DNA of 39,433 bases, taken from Streptomyces barkulensis (GTDB lineage Bacteria > Actinomycetota > Actinomycetes > Streptomycetales > Streptomycetaceae). Of the stretch, positions 14,476 to 21,610 are shown in pieces. The stretch lies in NCBI RefSeq assembly GCF_002843305.1, contig NZ_PGSG01000031.1, forward strand, positions 1-39,433, in the 5' to 3' direction. A program made the translations under genes and the position numbers. Position 1 is the stretch's first letter. Each line of letters starts with the position of its first letter. The notes below the pieces were generated by a model. It searched no databases. It worked only from the letters and a program-made list of their open reading frames with translations, and had not been told where the DNA came from.

Positions 14476-17262
14476 ATGGGTCTGGATCGGGAGACCCCCC
14501 GTCCGGCGCTGGTCGGTCGCGGCGATCTGCTGGACCACCTGGAGCGGATCCTGCGCGACCACGGCAGGGCCGCCCTCACCGGCCCGCCGGGCATCGGCAA
14601 GACGGCCCTGGTAGCCGCCGTGGCCAGGCCGCAGGAACGCCGGGCGCGGGGAGAGACCGTCCTGTGGCTGGCCCCGGAGGAGGAGGACCGGGACATCCCC
14701 GGCGCCGGCGCGGCCGGACTGCTGGACGACATGCCCGAGGAGGCCCTGCGGCAACTGCCCCGGCCGCAGCGCGCGGCCGTCGCCGTGGCCCGCCGCGAGA
14801 CGGAGGCGCCCGCCGCCGGACAGGACCGCGTCGCCCTGCGGCTGGCCGTGGCCCAGGTACTGCGCCTGATCGCCGCCGGGGGGCCGGTGCTGCTGGTGGT
14901 GGACAACGCCCAGTGGCTGGACCCCGACAGCTCCGCCCTGCTCCGCTTCGCCCTGCACAAGGCGCCGCCCGCGGTGCGGGCCCTGGTGGCCGAGAGGCAG
15001 CACACCAGCCCGCTGCACGCGGAGACCCTCTTCGGCCACACCGGCCCCCGCGTCGTCCCCGTCCCGCCGCTCGGCGCCGACCACATCGCCGCGCTGCTGG
15101 CCGACCACGAACTCCCCGCCCGGCTGGCCGGCCGCATCCACCGGGCCAGCGGCGGCAACCCCAGGCTCGCCCTGGCCATCGGCCGCTCCCTGGCGGGCGC
15201 CCGCACCTTCGTCCACCACGCCGACGAACTGCCGCCGGGCGGCGAGGCCCGCGCCGCCGCCCGCCGCATGCTGGCCGAGGCGCCCGCCGAGGCGCACCCC
15301 ACCCTGCTGCTCGCCGCGCTGGCCACCGGGCCGACCACGACCGTGCTGCGCAGGGCGGGCCGGACCTCGGCCGAGGCGGACCTCGCGGCCGCCGAACGGG
15401 CCGGGCTGGTCACCGTCGGCGAGGACGGCGCGGTCGCCTTCACCGCCGAAGTGGTGCCCGCGACCCTGGCCGCCGAGGCGGACTGGGACGAGCGGGCCGC
15501 CTGCCACACCGCCCTGGCCGGAGCCGTGGGCGACCCCGTGCAGGCCGTACGCCACCGTGCCCTGGCCTCCGATCCCCGCGACGCCGGCGCCCAGATGGCC
15601 GGGGAACTCGACCGGGCCCTGGAAGCCTGCCGCCGCCGCGGGGACCGCGCCCTGGCCGCCGAACTCGGCCTGCTCGCCGCCGAACGCACCCCCGCCGGCC
15701 ACCCGGAGGAGGAGGTGGCCCGGCTGCTGGGGGCCGCCGCCGACGCGGCCCGCGCCGCCCGGCCCGACCTGTCCAAACGGGCCGCCGACGCCATCCTCGC
15801 CCGCGACGTGCCGCCCGCCGCCCGGCTGAGCGCCCGGCTCGCCATCCTGGACACCGCCTTCCAGAGCCTGGGCGACCTGGACGAGACCTTCTCCCACGCC
15901 CTGGCCGACGCCGGCGACGACCCGTCGATGCGCGCGGCCGTGCTGGTCCGGCTGGTGTGGAAGCAGCAACTGGCCGACGGCGACAGCGTCGCGGCCCGCG
16001 CCACCGCCGAGGAGGCGTACCGTCTGGCCCTGGCCGCCGGGGACCGGGAGACCGCCGTACTGGCGGCCACCGCCCGCGCCCGCATCAGCCGCGCTCTGGG
16101 CGAGCCCGAGGCCGGGGCGCACACCGAGGAGGCCCTGACCGTGTGGCGGGAGGGGCTCCCGCCCGCGCTGCGCAACGGGCCGCGGCTGCTCGCCTACCGC
16201 CACGCCCTGTTCGACGACCGGCTCACCGAGGCGCGCGAGGGACTGCTCGCCCTGCTGCCCGAGCTCGAACGGCTGGGAACCACCGAGGACCTGGTGGTGG
16301 CGCTGCGCTCGCTGGCCGAGGTCGAGGCCCGTCAGGGGCAGTGCGCCGCGGCCCTCGCCCACGCCCGCCGCGCGGTGTCCATCGCGCTGGAGGCCGGCTT
16401 CTCCCCGGGACCGCTGTGGTACAGCGCGGCGATGGCCGAGACCGCCGGCGGCAGCTTCCGGCGCGCGGCCGACTACGCCCGCCGCAGTCTGCGCGCCTCC
16501 CAGGAGGAGGGCGACCAGGTCTTCGTGCACTGCTCCCTGTACGCGCTCGGGCGCGTACAGCTCGCCATGGGCGAGACCGCCCTGGCCCTGGAGACGCTCG
16601 GCGGCATCCGCGACCTGCCGATCGCCGCCCTGGCCATCGACCCGTCCGTCCTGCGCTGGCACGAGGAGCTGGCCGAGGCGTACGTGGCCGGCGGGGAGCC
16701 CGAGAGGGCCGCCGATCTGCTGGCGGAGGTCACCCCGGTGGCGCGGCGGCTGGGGCGCACCACCGTGCTGACGGCGCTGGACCGGGTCCGCGGCCAGTAC
16801 CTGGCGGCCACCGGCGATCCGGACGCGGGGGCGGAGCTGCTGCGGGAGACCGCCGCCCGCTTCACCGCGCACGGACTGCCCATCGAGGCCGGACGCACCC
16901 TGCTGGCGCTGGCGCGCACCGAGCGACGCCGCAGGCGCCGGGCGGCCGCACAGGCCGTACTGCGCGAGGCGGCCGGGGTGTTCGACCGGGTCGGGGCCCG
17001 GCCCTGGGCGCGGCTGGCCGGCGGCGCCCCGCCGCGCGGCGGGGCCGATCCGTTCCCCGGCGAGCAGGCCGGGTTCACCGAGCGGCTCACCGAGGCGGAG
17101 CGGCGCCTGGCCCTGCTCGTCGGGCAGGGGGCGAGCAACCAGGAGGCGGCGGCCAGGCTCTTCCTCAGCGTCAAGACCGTCGAGGCCCGGCTGACCCGCA
17201 TCTACCGCAAGCTCGGCGTCCGCGGCCGGGCGCAGCTCGCCGTGGTGGTGCGCGACGAGTGA
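14476..17262 (+). CDS. LAL-type LuxR-family transcriptional regulator
   Basis: This 928-residue protein is a large ATP-binding LuxR regulator. Walker A GPPGIGKT is at 36-43, Walker B LLVVDNAQWLD at 139-149, and a LuxR-type HTH is at about 867-925 (LTEAERRLALLVGQGASNQE, then SVKTVEARLTRIYRKLG). The middle (about 330-860) is made of helical TPR-like repeats. LAL regulators often activate secondary-metabolite clusters. Start ATG 14476 follows GGAGGCGG. It lies just outside the polyketide genes, divergent from none, so a pathway-specific role is plausible but not shown. Confidence 0.94.
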   Translation: MGLDRETPRPALVGRGDLLDHLERILRDHGRAALTGPPGIGKTALVAAVARPQERRARGETVLWLAPEEEDRDIPGAGAAGLLDDMPEEALRQLPRPQRAAVAVARRETEAPAAGQDRVALRLAVAQVLRLIAAGGPVLLVVDNAQWLDPDSSALLRFALHKAPPAVRALVAERQHTSPLHAETLFGHTGPRVVPVPPLGADHIAALLADHELPARLAGRIHRASGGNPRLALAIGRSLAGARTFVHHADELPPGGEARAAARRMLAEAPAEAHPTLLLAALATGPTTTVLRRAGRTSAEADLAAAERAGLVTVGEDGAVAFTAEVVPATLAAEADWDERAACHTALAGAVGDPVQAVRHRALASDPRDAGAQMAGELDRALEACRRRGDRALAAELGLLAAERTPAGHPEEEVARLLGAAADAARAARPDLSKRAADAILARDVPPAARLSARLAILDTAFQSLGDLDETFSHALADAGDDPSMRAAVLVRLVWKQQLADGDSVAARATAEEAYRLALAAGDRETAVLAATARARISRALGEPEAGAHTEEALTVWREGLPPALRNGPRLLAYRHALFDDRLTEAREGLLALLPELERLGTTEDLVVALRSLAEVEARQGQCAAALAHARRAVSIALEAGFSPGPLWYSAAMAETAGGSFRRAADYARRSLRASQEEGDQVFVHCSLYALGRVQLAMGETALALETLGGIRDLPIAALAIDPSVLRWHEELAEAYVAGGEPERAADLLAEVTPVARRLGRTTVLTALDRVRGQYLAATGDPDAGAELLRETAARFTAHGLPIEAGRTLLALARTERRRRRRAAAQAVLREAAGVFDRVGARPWARLAGGAPPRGGADPFPGEQAGFTERLTEAERRLALLVGQGASNQEAAARLFLSVKTVEARLTRIYRKLGVRGRAQLAVVVRDE

Positions 17263-17293
17263 CCCGCCCGGCCACCCGGTCCCCGCCCGGCCC

Positions 17294-17366
17294 GTGCGAG
17301 CCGGTCCGTGCGAGCCGGTAAGTGTGAGCCGGTAAGTGTGAGCCGGGCGTCCGTGCGAGCCGGTCT
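17294..17366. repeat. 14-bp tandem repeat, five copies
   Basis: Units start at 17294, 17308, 17322, 17336 (17 bp long) and 17353, with consensus GTGCGAGCCGGTNN or GTGTGAGCCGGTAA. The array lies between the LuxR gene and the SnoaL-like gene. Confidence 0.85.
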
Positions 17367-17454
17367 CCAGCGGTGCTGAAGCCGGGCGCGGCAGCGTGGT
17401 GGCGATCGCGCCGCCGGCCTTCGGCGGCGCAGGCCGTCATCGAAGGGAGTCGCC

Positions 17455-17913
17455 GTGTCTCAGGCGGTCCAGGCAACCAGGAGCAAGGTCACCGGGGACC
17501 TCTACGCGGAGGTGCAGACGTTCTACGCGCGGCAGATGCGCCGCGTGGACGCCCTGGACATCGAGGGTTTCGCGGACACCTTCACCGACGACGGCGTGGT
17601 GGTGCACGCCAACGGTGAGCGGGCGCAGGGCCGGGAGCGGATGGTCGCGGGCATGCGGGCGAACCTGCCGCGCTACCGGGACATCGCCGTCCGGCACTGG
17701 TTCGACCACCTGCTGATCGAGACCGACCCGGGGGACGAGGACACCCTGCGGGTGTCGTACTACACGCTCGTCACCCAGACCGACCGCGAGGGGAAGGTCT
17801 CCTTCCAGCCGACCTTCACCGTCGACGACGTGCTGGTGCGGCGCGACGGCGAGCTGCTCACGCGGTCGCGGGTCATCCACCGCGACACCCCCGTGGAGCT
17901 CCCCGCCTCCTGA
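17455..17913 (+). CDS. SnoaL-like NTF2-fold protein, possible ActVI-ORFA homologue
   Basis: This 152-residue protein has the NTF2/SnoaL fold: helix EVQTFYARQMRRVDALDIEG, then FADTFTDDGVVVHANGERAQ, and the strands RVSYYTLVTQTD and DDVLVRRDGELLTRSRVIHR. In polyketide clusters these act as cyclases, hydroxylases or accessory proteins. The pattern Y-A-E-V-Q-x-F-Y-A-R-Q-M recalls ActVI-ORFA of actinorhodin synthesis, an accessory protein for pyran-ring formation, but this is from memory. Start GTG 17455 follows GAAGGGAG. It converges on the ActIV-like operon and ends at a very strong terminator. Confidence 0.82.
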   Translation: MSQAVQATRSKVTGDLYAEVQTFYARQMRRVDALDIEGFADTFTDDGVVVHANGERAQGRERMVAGMRANLPRYRDIAVRHWFDHLLIETDPGDEDTLRVSYYTLVTQTDREGKVSFQPTFTVDDVLVRRDGELLTRSRVIHRDTPVELPAS

Positions 17914-17935
17914 GGCGCGGCGTTCCGCGCCGGGC

Positions 17936-17993
17936 ACGGCAGCACGGCGGTGGCCCCCCGATGGGATCCGGGGGGCCACCGCCGTGCTGCCGT
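17936..17993. terminator. Very strong bidirectional terminator
   Basis: A perfect 25-bp stem (17936-17960 with 17969-17993) and 8-base loop ATGGGATC, between the SnoaL-like gene and the minus-strand peptide gene. It is the longest perfect hairpin in the window. Confidence 0.85.
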
Positions 17994-18058
17994 ACGGCGC
18001 CCGTACCGCGGTCGGCGCCGCTCGCGCACCCTTTCGCTCCGGGGTTCCGCGGGGCCCG

Positions 18059-18181
18059 TCAGTCGATGCCCCGCCAGATGTGCGGCTCGGATGCGTCCTC
18101 CTCCTCTCCGGCCAGCAGGGGAACGGGGATGTCCCAGAAGTCGTGGTTCAGGGGCTCACGCTCCGGCGCATCGGTGATCAT
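18059..18181 (-). CDS. 40-residue acidic peptide at the end of the ketoreductase-cyclase operon
   Basis: The gene has a good ribosome site (GGAGGAG, 6 bases before ATG 18181; an ATG at 18187 is too close to it) and codon third positions that are about 87% G or C, as in real local genes. The peptide runs MITDAPEREPLNHDFWDIP, then PVPLLAGEEEDASEPHIWRG and ID; it has two Trp, many acidic residues, and no Cys. It lies 35 bases after the ActIV-like cyclase gene on the same strand and right before a strong terminator. I do not recognise it. It could be a small subunit, a regulator peptide or a precursor peptide. Confidence 0.6.
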   Translation of the reverse strand: MITDAPEREPLNHDFWDIPVPLLAGEEEDASEPHIWRGID

Positions 18182-18216
18182 CCTCATCTCCTCCCCACCG
18201 GATCCGGCACGCCGCC

Positions 18217-19251
18217 TCAGGCGTGGCAGTCCGGCAGTCCTCCGTGGTACGCGACCATCTCCCCGAAGGGGCCGGCCACGTCCATCCGCGCCCCCGGCGG
18301 CAGCCCCTCCAGCTCCGCGCGGGCGCGGTGCAGGTTCCCGACCAGGCGCTCGGGGTCGAGCAGTCCGGCGAAGCCGCCCAGGTCCGCGCGGCGCGCCGCC
18401 TCCAGCGGGGGGAGCCCGTCGCGCACGGACTCCTCCGCGGTCCGCAGCAGCCACCGCAGATACGCCTCGGTGGAGTCCAGCAGCTCCGGTCCGCCCACCG
18501 GTCCGTGGCCGGGGACCACCACGCGCGGTGCGAGGGCCCGCATCCGCTCCAGCGCCCGCAGCGAACCGGTCACCGAGCCCATCAGCACGAACGGCGTCAC
18601 CCCCGACCAGACCAGGTCGCCGGTGAACAGCACCCCGCGCTCCGGCACCCACGCCACCGTGTCGTCGGCGGTGTGCGCGGGGCCCAGGTGCAGCAGCTCC
18701 ACGCGCAGGCCTCCGGCGTGGAGGGTGAGCCCGTCGCGGAAGGTCAGCGTCGGCAGGGTCAGCGGGATCTCGCCCCACTCCACCCCCGGCCACAGCCCGC
18801 ACAGCCCCAGCCCCGCCTCGGCGCTGTCGGCGCGGGTCCCCTCGTGCGCGACGACCACCGCCCTTGGCGTGAACAGGCTGTTGCCGAAGGTGTGGTCGCC
18901 GTGGAAGTGGGTGTTGACGACGATGCCCGGCCCGCCCGGAGCGACCCGTTCCGCCTCCCGGCGCAGCAGCCGGGCGCGGGACTCGGTGGCCGCGGTGTCG
19001 ATCAGGACGGGCGGGCCCTCGCCGCCGGGGCGGCCCGTCACCAGGCCCGCGTTGTTCAGACACCAGCCGCCGGGCGGCTGGACGAAGGCGTGGACACCGT
19101 CGGCGACCTCCTCCAGGACGGGCGCGCCGGCGGTGGGGGAGCCTGCGGCGGGAGAGGCCGCGGTGGGGTGGGCGGCGGCCGGGGAGGCCGCGGTCGGGTG
19201 GGCGGCGATCGGGGAGGCGGTGCTCCCGATCGCCGCCGTGGGCGTGGCCAT
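18217..19251 (-). CDS. ActIV-like metallo-beta-lactamase-fold cyclase/thioesterase
   Basis: This 344-residue protein has a metallo-beta-lactamase fold with the zinc motif THFHGDHTFGN, a later H in GPAHTADD, D in LFTGDLVWSG and H in VVVPGHGPVGG. Its whole length, with PPGGWCLNNAGLV before and RADLGGFAGLLDPERLVGNL after, resembles ActIV, the enzyme that closes the second ring and releases the bicyclic intermediate in actinorhodin synthesis. The first ~45 residues are an Ala/Pro/Thr/His repeat tail not expected in the family, encoded by a 30-bp DNA repeat. Start ATG 19251 follows GGAG. It is in one transcript direction with the flavin reductase and ketoreductase. Confidence 0.87.
   Translation of the reverse strand: MATPTAAIGSTASPIAAHPTAASPAAAHPTAASPAAGSPTAGAPVLEEVADGVHAFVQPPGGWCLNNAGLVTGRPGGEGPPVLIDTAATESRARLLRREAERVAPGGPGIVVNTHFHGDHTFGNSLFTPRAVVVAHEGTRADSAEAGLGLCGLWPGVEWGEIPLTLPTLTFRDGLTLHAGGLRVELLHLGPAHTADDTVAWVPERGVLFTGDLVWSGVTPFVLMGSVTGSLRALERMRALAPRVVVPGHGPVGGPELLDSTEAYLRWLLRTAEESVRDGLPPLEAARRADLGGFAGLLDPERLVGNLHRARAELEGLPPGARMDVAGPFGEMVAYHGGLPDCHA
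19154..19222. repeat. 30-bp tandem repeat encoding the cyclase's N-terminal tail
   Basis: Units 19154-19183 and 19184-19213 differ at only a few bases and a partial third copy follows. They encode the HPTAASPAAA-type tail. Confidence 0.8.
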
Positions 19252-19264
19252 CGGTTCTCCGTCC

Positions 19265-19350
19265 GTGTGTCGGGGGCGTGTGTCGGGGGGCGTGCGTCGG
19301 GGGGGGGCGTGCGTCGAGGGGCGTGTGCCGAGGGGCGTGTGCCGGGGGCG
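19265..19350. repeat. G-rich minisatellite between flavin reductase and cyclase genes
   Basis: About six copies of a 13-17 bp unit (GTGTGTCGGGGGC and variants such as GTGCGTCGGGGGG and GTGTGCCGAGGGGC). Copies differ in the length of the G-run, as expected from slippage. Confidence 0.8.
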
Positions 19351-19351
19351 C

Positions 19352-19870
19352 TCAGACGAGCGAGGCGTACCGGCCCCGATGGAACAGCAGGGGACGGGCG
19401 CCGGGCTCGGAGCTCAGCGCCACCACCTGCCCGACGAGCAGCACATGGTCGCCCGCCTCGTGCTCGGCGTGCAGCAGACACTCGAAGGAGGCCGACGCCG
19501 AGGGGACGACCGCGTTGCCCGTGATCCCCTCCACCGCGCCGATGCGCCGCATGGCCTCCTCGCCCGCGGGCCGGTCCGGCCGGGCGAACTCCCCCGAGAG
19601 CAGGCGGTGTTCCTCGGCCAGCACGTTCACGGCGAAGCCGCCGCCGGCCGCCACCCGCGGCCGCATCCTGCCGTCCCGCTTCACCGAGACCAGCAGCAGC
19701 ATCGGATCGAGGGACACGGAGGTCAGACTGTTGAGGGTCATCACGGAGAGGGTGTCCCCGCTGCCCTGGGTCAGCAGCGTGACACCGGTGGGGAAGCACC
19801 CCATCGCCGTGCGGAAGGAGCTGATGTCGGGCTCGGGCCCGGCAAGCAGTGTGGTGCCCGTGTCGGTCAT
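19352..19870 (-). CDS. ActVB-like NAD(P)H:flavin oxidoreductase
   Basis: This 172-residue protein belongs to the flavin reductase-like (FMN-binding split barrel) family that supplies reduced flavin to two-component monooxygenases. Family features are FRTAMGCFPTGVTLLT, MTLNSLTSVSLDPMLLLVSV, FAVNVLAEEHRLLSGEFA, and the C-terminal AEHEAGDHVLLVGQV with the conserved G-D-H. It is like ActVB and JadY. The probable partner is the flavin monooxygenase at 21611. It lies between the ketoreductase and cyclase genes in a minus-strand operon; start ATG 19870. Confidence 0.92.
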   Translation of the reverse strand: MTDTGTTLLAGPEPDISSFRTAMGCFPTGVTLLTQGSGDTLSVMTLNSLTSVSLDPMLLLVSVKRDGRMRPRVAAGGGFAVNVLAEEHRLLSGEFARPDRPAGEEAMRRIGAVEGITGNAVVPSASASFECLLHAEHEAGDHVLLVGQVVALSSEPGARPLLFHRGRYASLV

Positions 19871-19977
19871 GGTCCCGGCTCCGTCTCTGCGCGCCCGTCC
19901 CCGGTCCGCGCTGTCGTTGGCTGGTGGGGCCGCCGGCCGGTCGTCGGCCGGCCGGCTGGTCGCGGCGGGTGGGCGGG

Positions 19978-20775
19978 TCAGTAGTTGCCGAGGCCGCCGC
20001 AGACGTTGAGCGCCTGCGCGGTGATGGAGGCGGCGATGTCGGAGGCCAGGTAGCCGACCAGGCCGGCGACCTCCTCCGGGGTGGAGTAGCGGCCCAGCGG
20101 GATCTTCGCCCGGAACTTCTCCAGGACGTCCTCCTCCGTCACGCCCCAGTGGCCCGCGTAGCCCTGGCGCACGCGCTGGGCCATGGGGGTCTCGACGTAG
20201 CCGGGGCAGACGGCGTTCACGGTGATGCCGGTCTTCGCCAGCTCCTTGCCGGCGGCCTTGGTGAAGCCGATGACCCCGTGCTTGGAGGCGGAGTACGGCG
20301 CGGCGAGCTCCACGCCCTGCTTGCCGCCGGTGGAGGCGATGTTGATGATCCGGCCCCAGTCCCCCTCGCGCATCCGGCCGGTGCTCAGCACCTCGCGGGT
20401 GACGCGGAAGGTGCCGTTGAGGTTGGTGTCGATCACGTCCAGCCAGAGGTCGTCGGGCATCTCGGCGGTGACGCCGCCGCCGCCCCGGCCGGCGTTGTTG
20501 ACCAGGATGTCGACACGGCCGTACTCGGCCACCGCCGCGGTCACCGCCTGGCGCACCTGCTCGGTCGAGGAGACGTCGCAGACCGTGCCGGACACCTCCA
20601 GACCCTCCGCGCGCAGCCGCTTCACCAGGGCCTTCACGCTCTCCTCGGCACGCGCCACGCCGAACACCGCGACGCCCTGCCGGGCCAGCAGCTCGGTCAC
20701 GGCGAGTCCGATGCCGCTGGTGGCGCCGGTGACGAAAGCGACCCGGCGTCCCGTGCCTGTCCCCGCGTCTGTCAT
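19978..20775 (-). CDS. ActIII-like type II PKS C-9 ketoreductase
   Basis: This 265-residue SDR is closely similar to ActIII-type ketoreductases that reduce the C-9 ketone of nascent aromatic polyketides with NADPH. It has TGATSGIG (16-23), the catalytic N118-S148-Y161-K165, the family-specific IINIASTGGKQGV and APYSASKHGV, NAVCPGYVETPMAQRVRQGY, and the typical end ALNVCGGLGNY. The loop that is usually P-G-G in these enzymes reads R-G-G-G here. Start ATG 20775 follows GGGAGAG. It is the first gene of the minus-strand operon and divergent from the SRPBCC gene. It shows that the cluster makes an aromatic polyketide even though the minimal PKS lies outside. Confidence 0.95.
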   Translation of the reverse strand: MTDAGTGTGRRVAFVTGATSGIGLAVTELLARQGVAVFGVARAEESVKALVKRLRAEGLEVSGTVCDVSSTEQVRQAVTAAVAEYGRVDILVNNAGRGGGGVTAEMPDDLWLDVIDTNLNGTFRVTREVLSTGRMREGDWGRIINIASTGGKQGVELAAPYSASKHGVIGFTKAAGKELAKTGITVNAVCPGYVETPMAQRVRQGYAGHWGVTEEDVLEKFRAKIPLGRYSTPEEVAGLVGYLASDIAASITAQALNVCGGLGNY

Positions 20776-20881
20776 CGTGCTCTCCCGTATCCGTAGGGGC
20801 TTGGGTGACGACGACCGTGACCGGCGCACCTTGCGGGTCTCTCGACTTCTCCTGGAGACCGTGCGGGAGGCAGTGGTTCCA

Positions 20882-20910
20882 GCGGTGCTCGACACCCGGT
20901 CGAGCACCGC
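20882..20910. promoter_or_regulatory. 12-bp inverted repeat in the divergent ketoreductase/SRPBCC promoter region
   Basis: GCGGTGCTCGAC (20882-20893) and GTCGAGCACCGC (20899-20910) are separated by 5 bases. The site lies about 107 bases from the ketoreductase start and 76 from the SRPBCC start, a good place for a shared operator. The left arm is part of a sequence repeated upstream of the SnoaL-like gene. Confidence 0.55.
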
Positions 20911-20985
20911 CCGTGAGGGTGGGCCCGTCCGTTGTGCGCGACCAGGCGCCACCCCAGGCGCCGTCCCAGGAGCGAGGAGGAGCCC

Positions 20986-21453
20986 ATGCCCGAGCAGACG
21001 ATCCCGGACGTGCGGAAGTCGGTGACCGTGGCGGCCACGGCCGAGGAGAGCTTCAAGGTCTTCACCGGGCGCCCCGCCGACTGGTGGCCCCCGTCCCACG
21101 TCCTGCTGAAGAAGGAGCGCGCCGGCCTCGCCTTCGAGCCGCGCGTCGGCGGCCGCTACTACGAGTGGGACGTGGAGGGCAACGAGATCGCCTGGGGCCG
21201 CGTCCTGGAGTGGGACCCGCCGCGCCGGCTGGTGATGACCTGGCGGATCGACGGCAACTGGCAGTCCATCACCGACGACGAGCGCGCCAGCGAGATCGAG
21301 GTCGACTTCACGCCGGTCGACGCGGGCACCACGAAGGTGGAGCTGGCCCATGTGAAGCTGCACAAGCACGGCGAGGGCGCGCGGCGCATCTTCCAGGCGC
21401 TGGACGGCCCGAGCCCGGGCGAGACCCTGGAGCGCTTCGGAAAGCTGTTCTGA
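20986..21453 (+). CDS. SRPBCC (AHSA1-like) family protein
   Basis: This 155-residue protein has the SRPBCC/Bet v1 helix-grip fold of the AHSA1 group: KSVTVAATAEESFKVFTGRP, ADWWPPSH, a GGRYYEWDVEGNEIAWGRV strand and LVMTWRIDG. Such proteins bind hydrophobic ligands; in polyketide clusters some SRPBCC proteins are cyclases, but this one is of the AHSA1/DUF type, so a role in ring folding is only a guess. ATG 20986 follows GAGGAGGAG. The next gene on the same strand is the flavin monooxygenase, 157 bases on, and the P450. Confidence 0.85.
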   Translation: MPEQTIPDVRKSVTVAATAEESFKVFTGRPADWWPPSHVLLKKERAGLAFEPRVGGRYYEWDVEGNEIAWGRVLEWDPPRRLVMTWRIDGNWQSITDDERASEIEVDFTPVDAGTTKVELAHVKLHKHGEGARRIFQALDGPSPGETLERFGKLF

Positions 21454-21610
21454 CCTCGGGTCCCGGGCGCTCCGGGCGCGCCTGTCCGGCGGTGTGCGCC
21501 CGGGCGCGCCGGGCCCGGGCCGGGGTCCAGTGACGGTGCAGCGGCCTTCGAGGCGGGGTGCGCAAGCTGGCCCGGCCAACGAAGGCCCTTCACCACAGGA
21601 GGTCACCAGG

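Noticed and set aside
12255..16175. 1306-codon open frame on the minus strand across the subtilase and LuxR genes
   Set aside because: It is antisense to two clear genes, has low-complexity Arg/Ser/Ala content and no family motif; long antisense frames are common at this GC content.
17294..17366. Possible CRISPR array at the 14-bp repeats
   Set aside because: Units are too short, lie end to end without spacers, and there are no cas genes.
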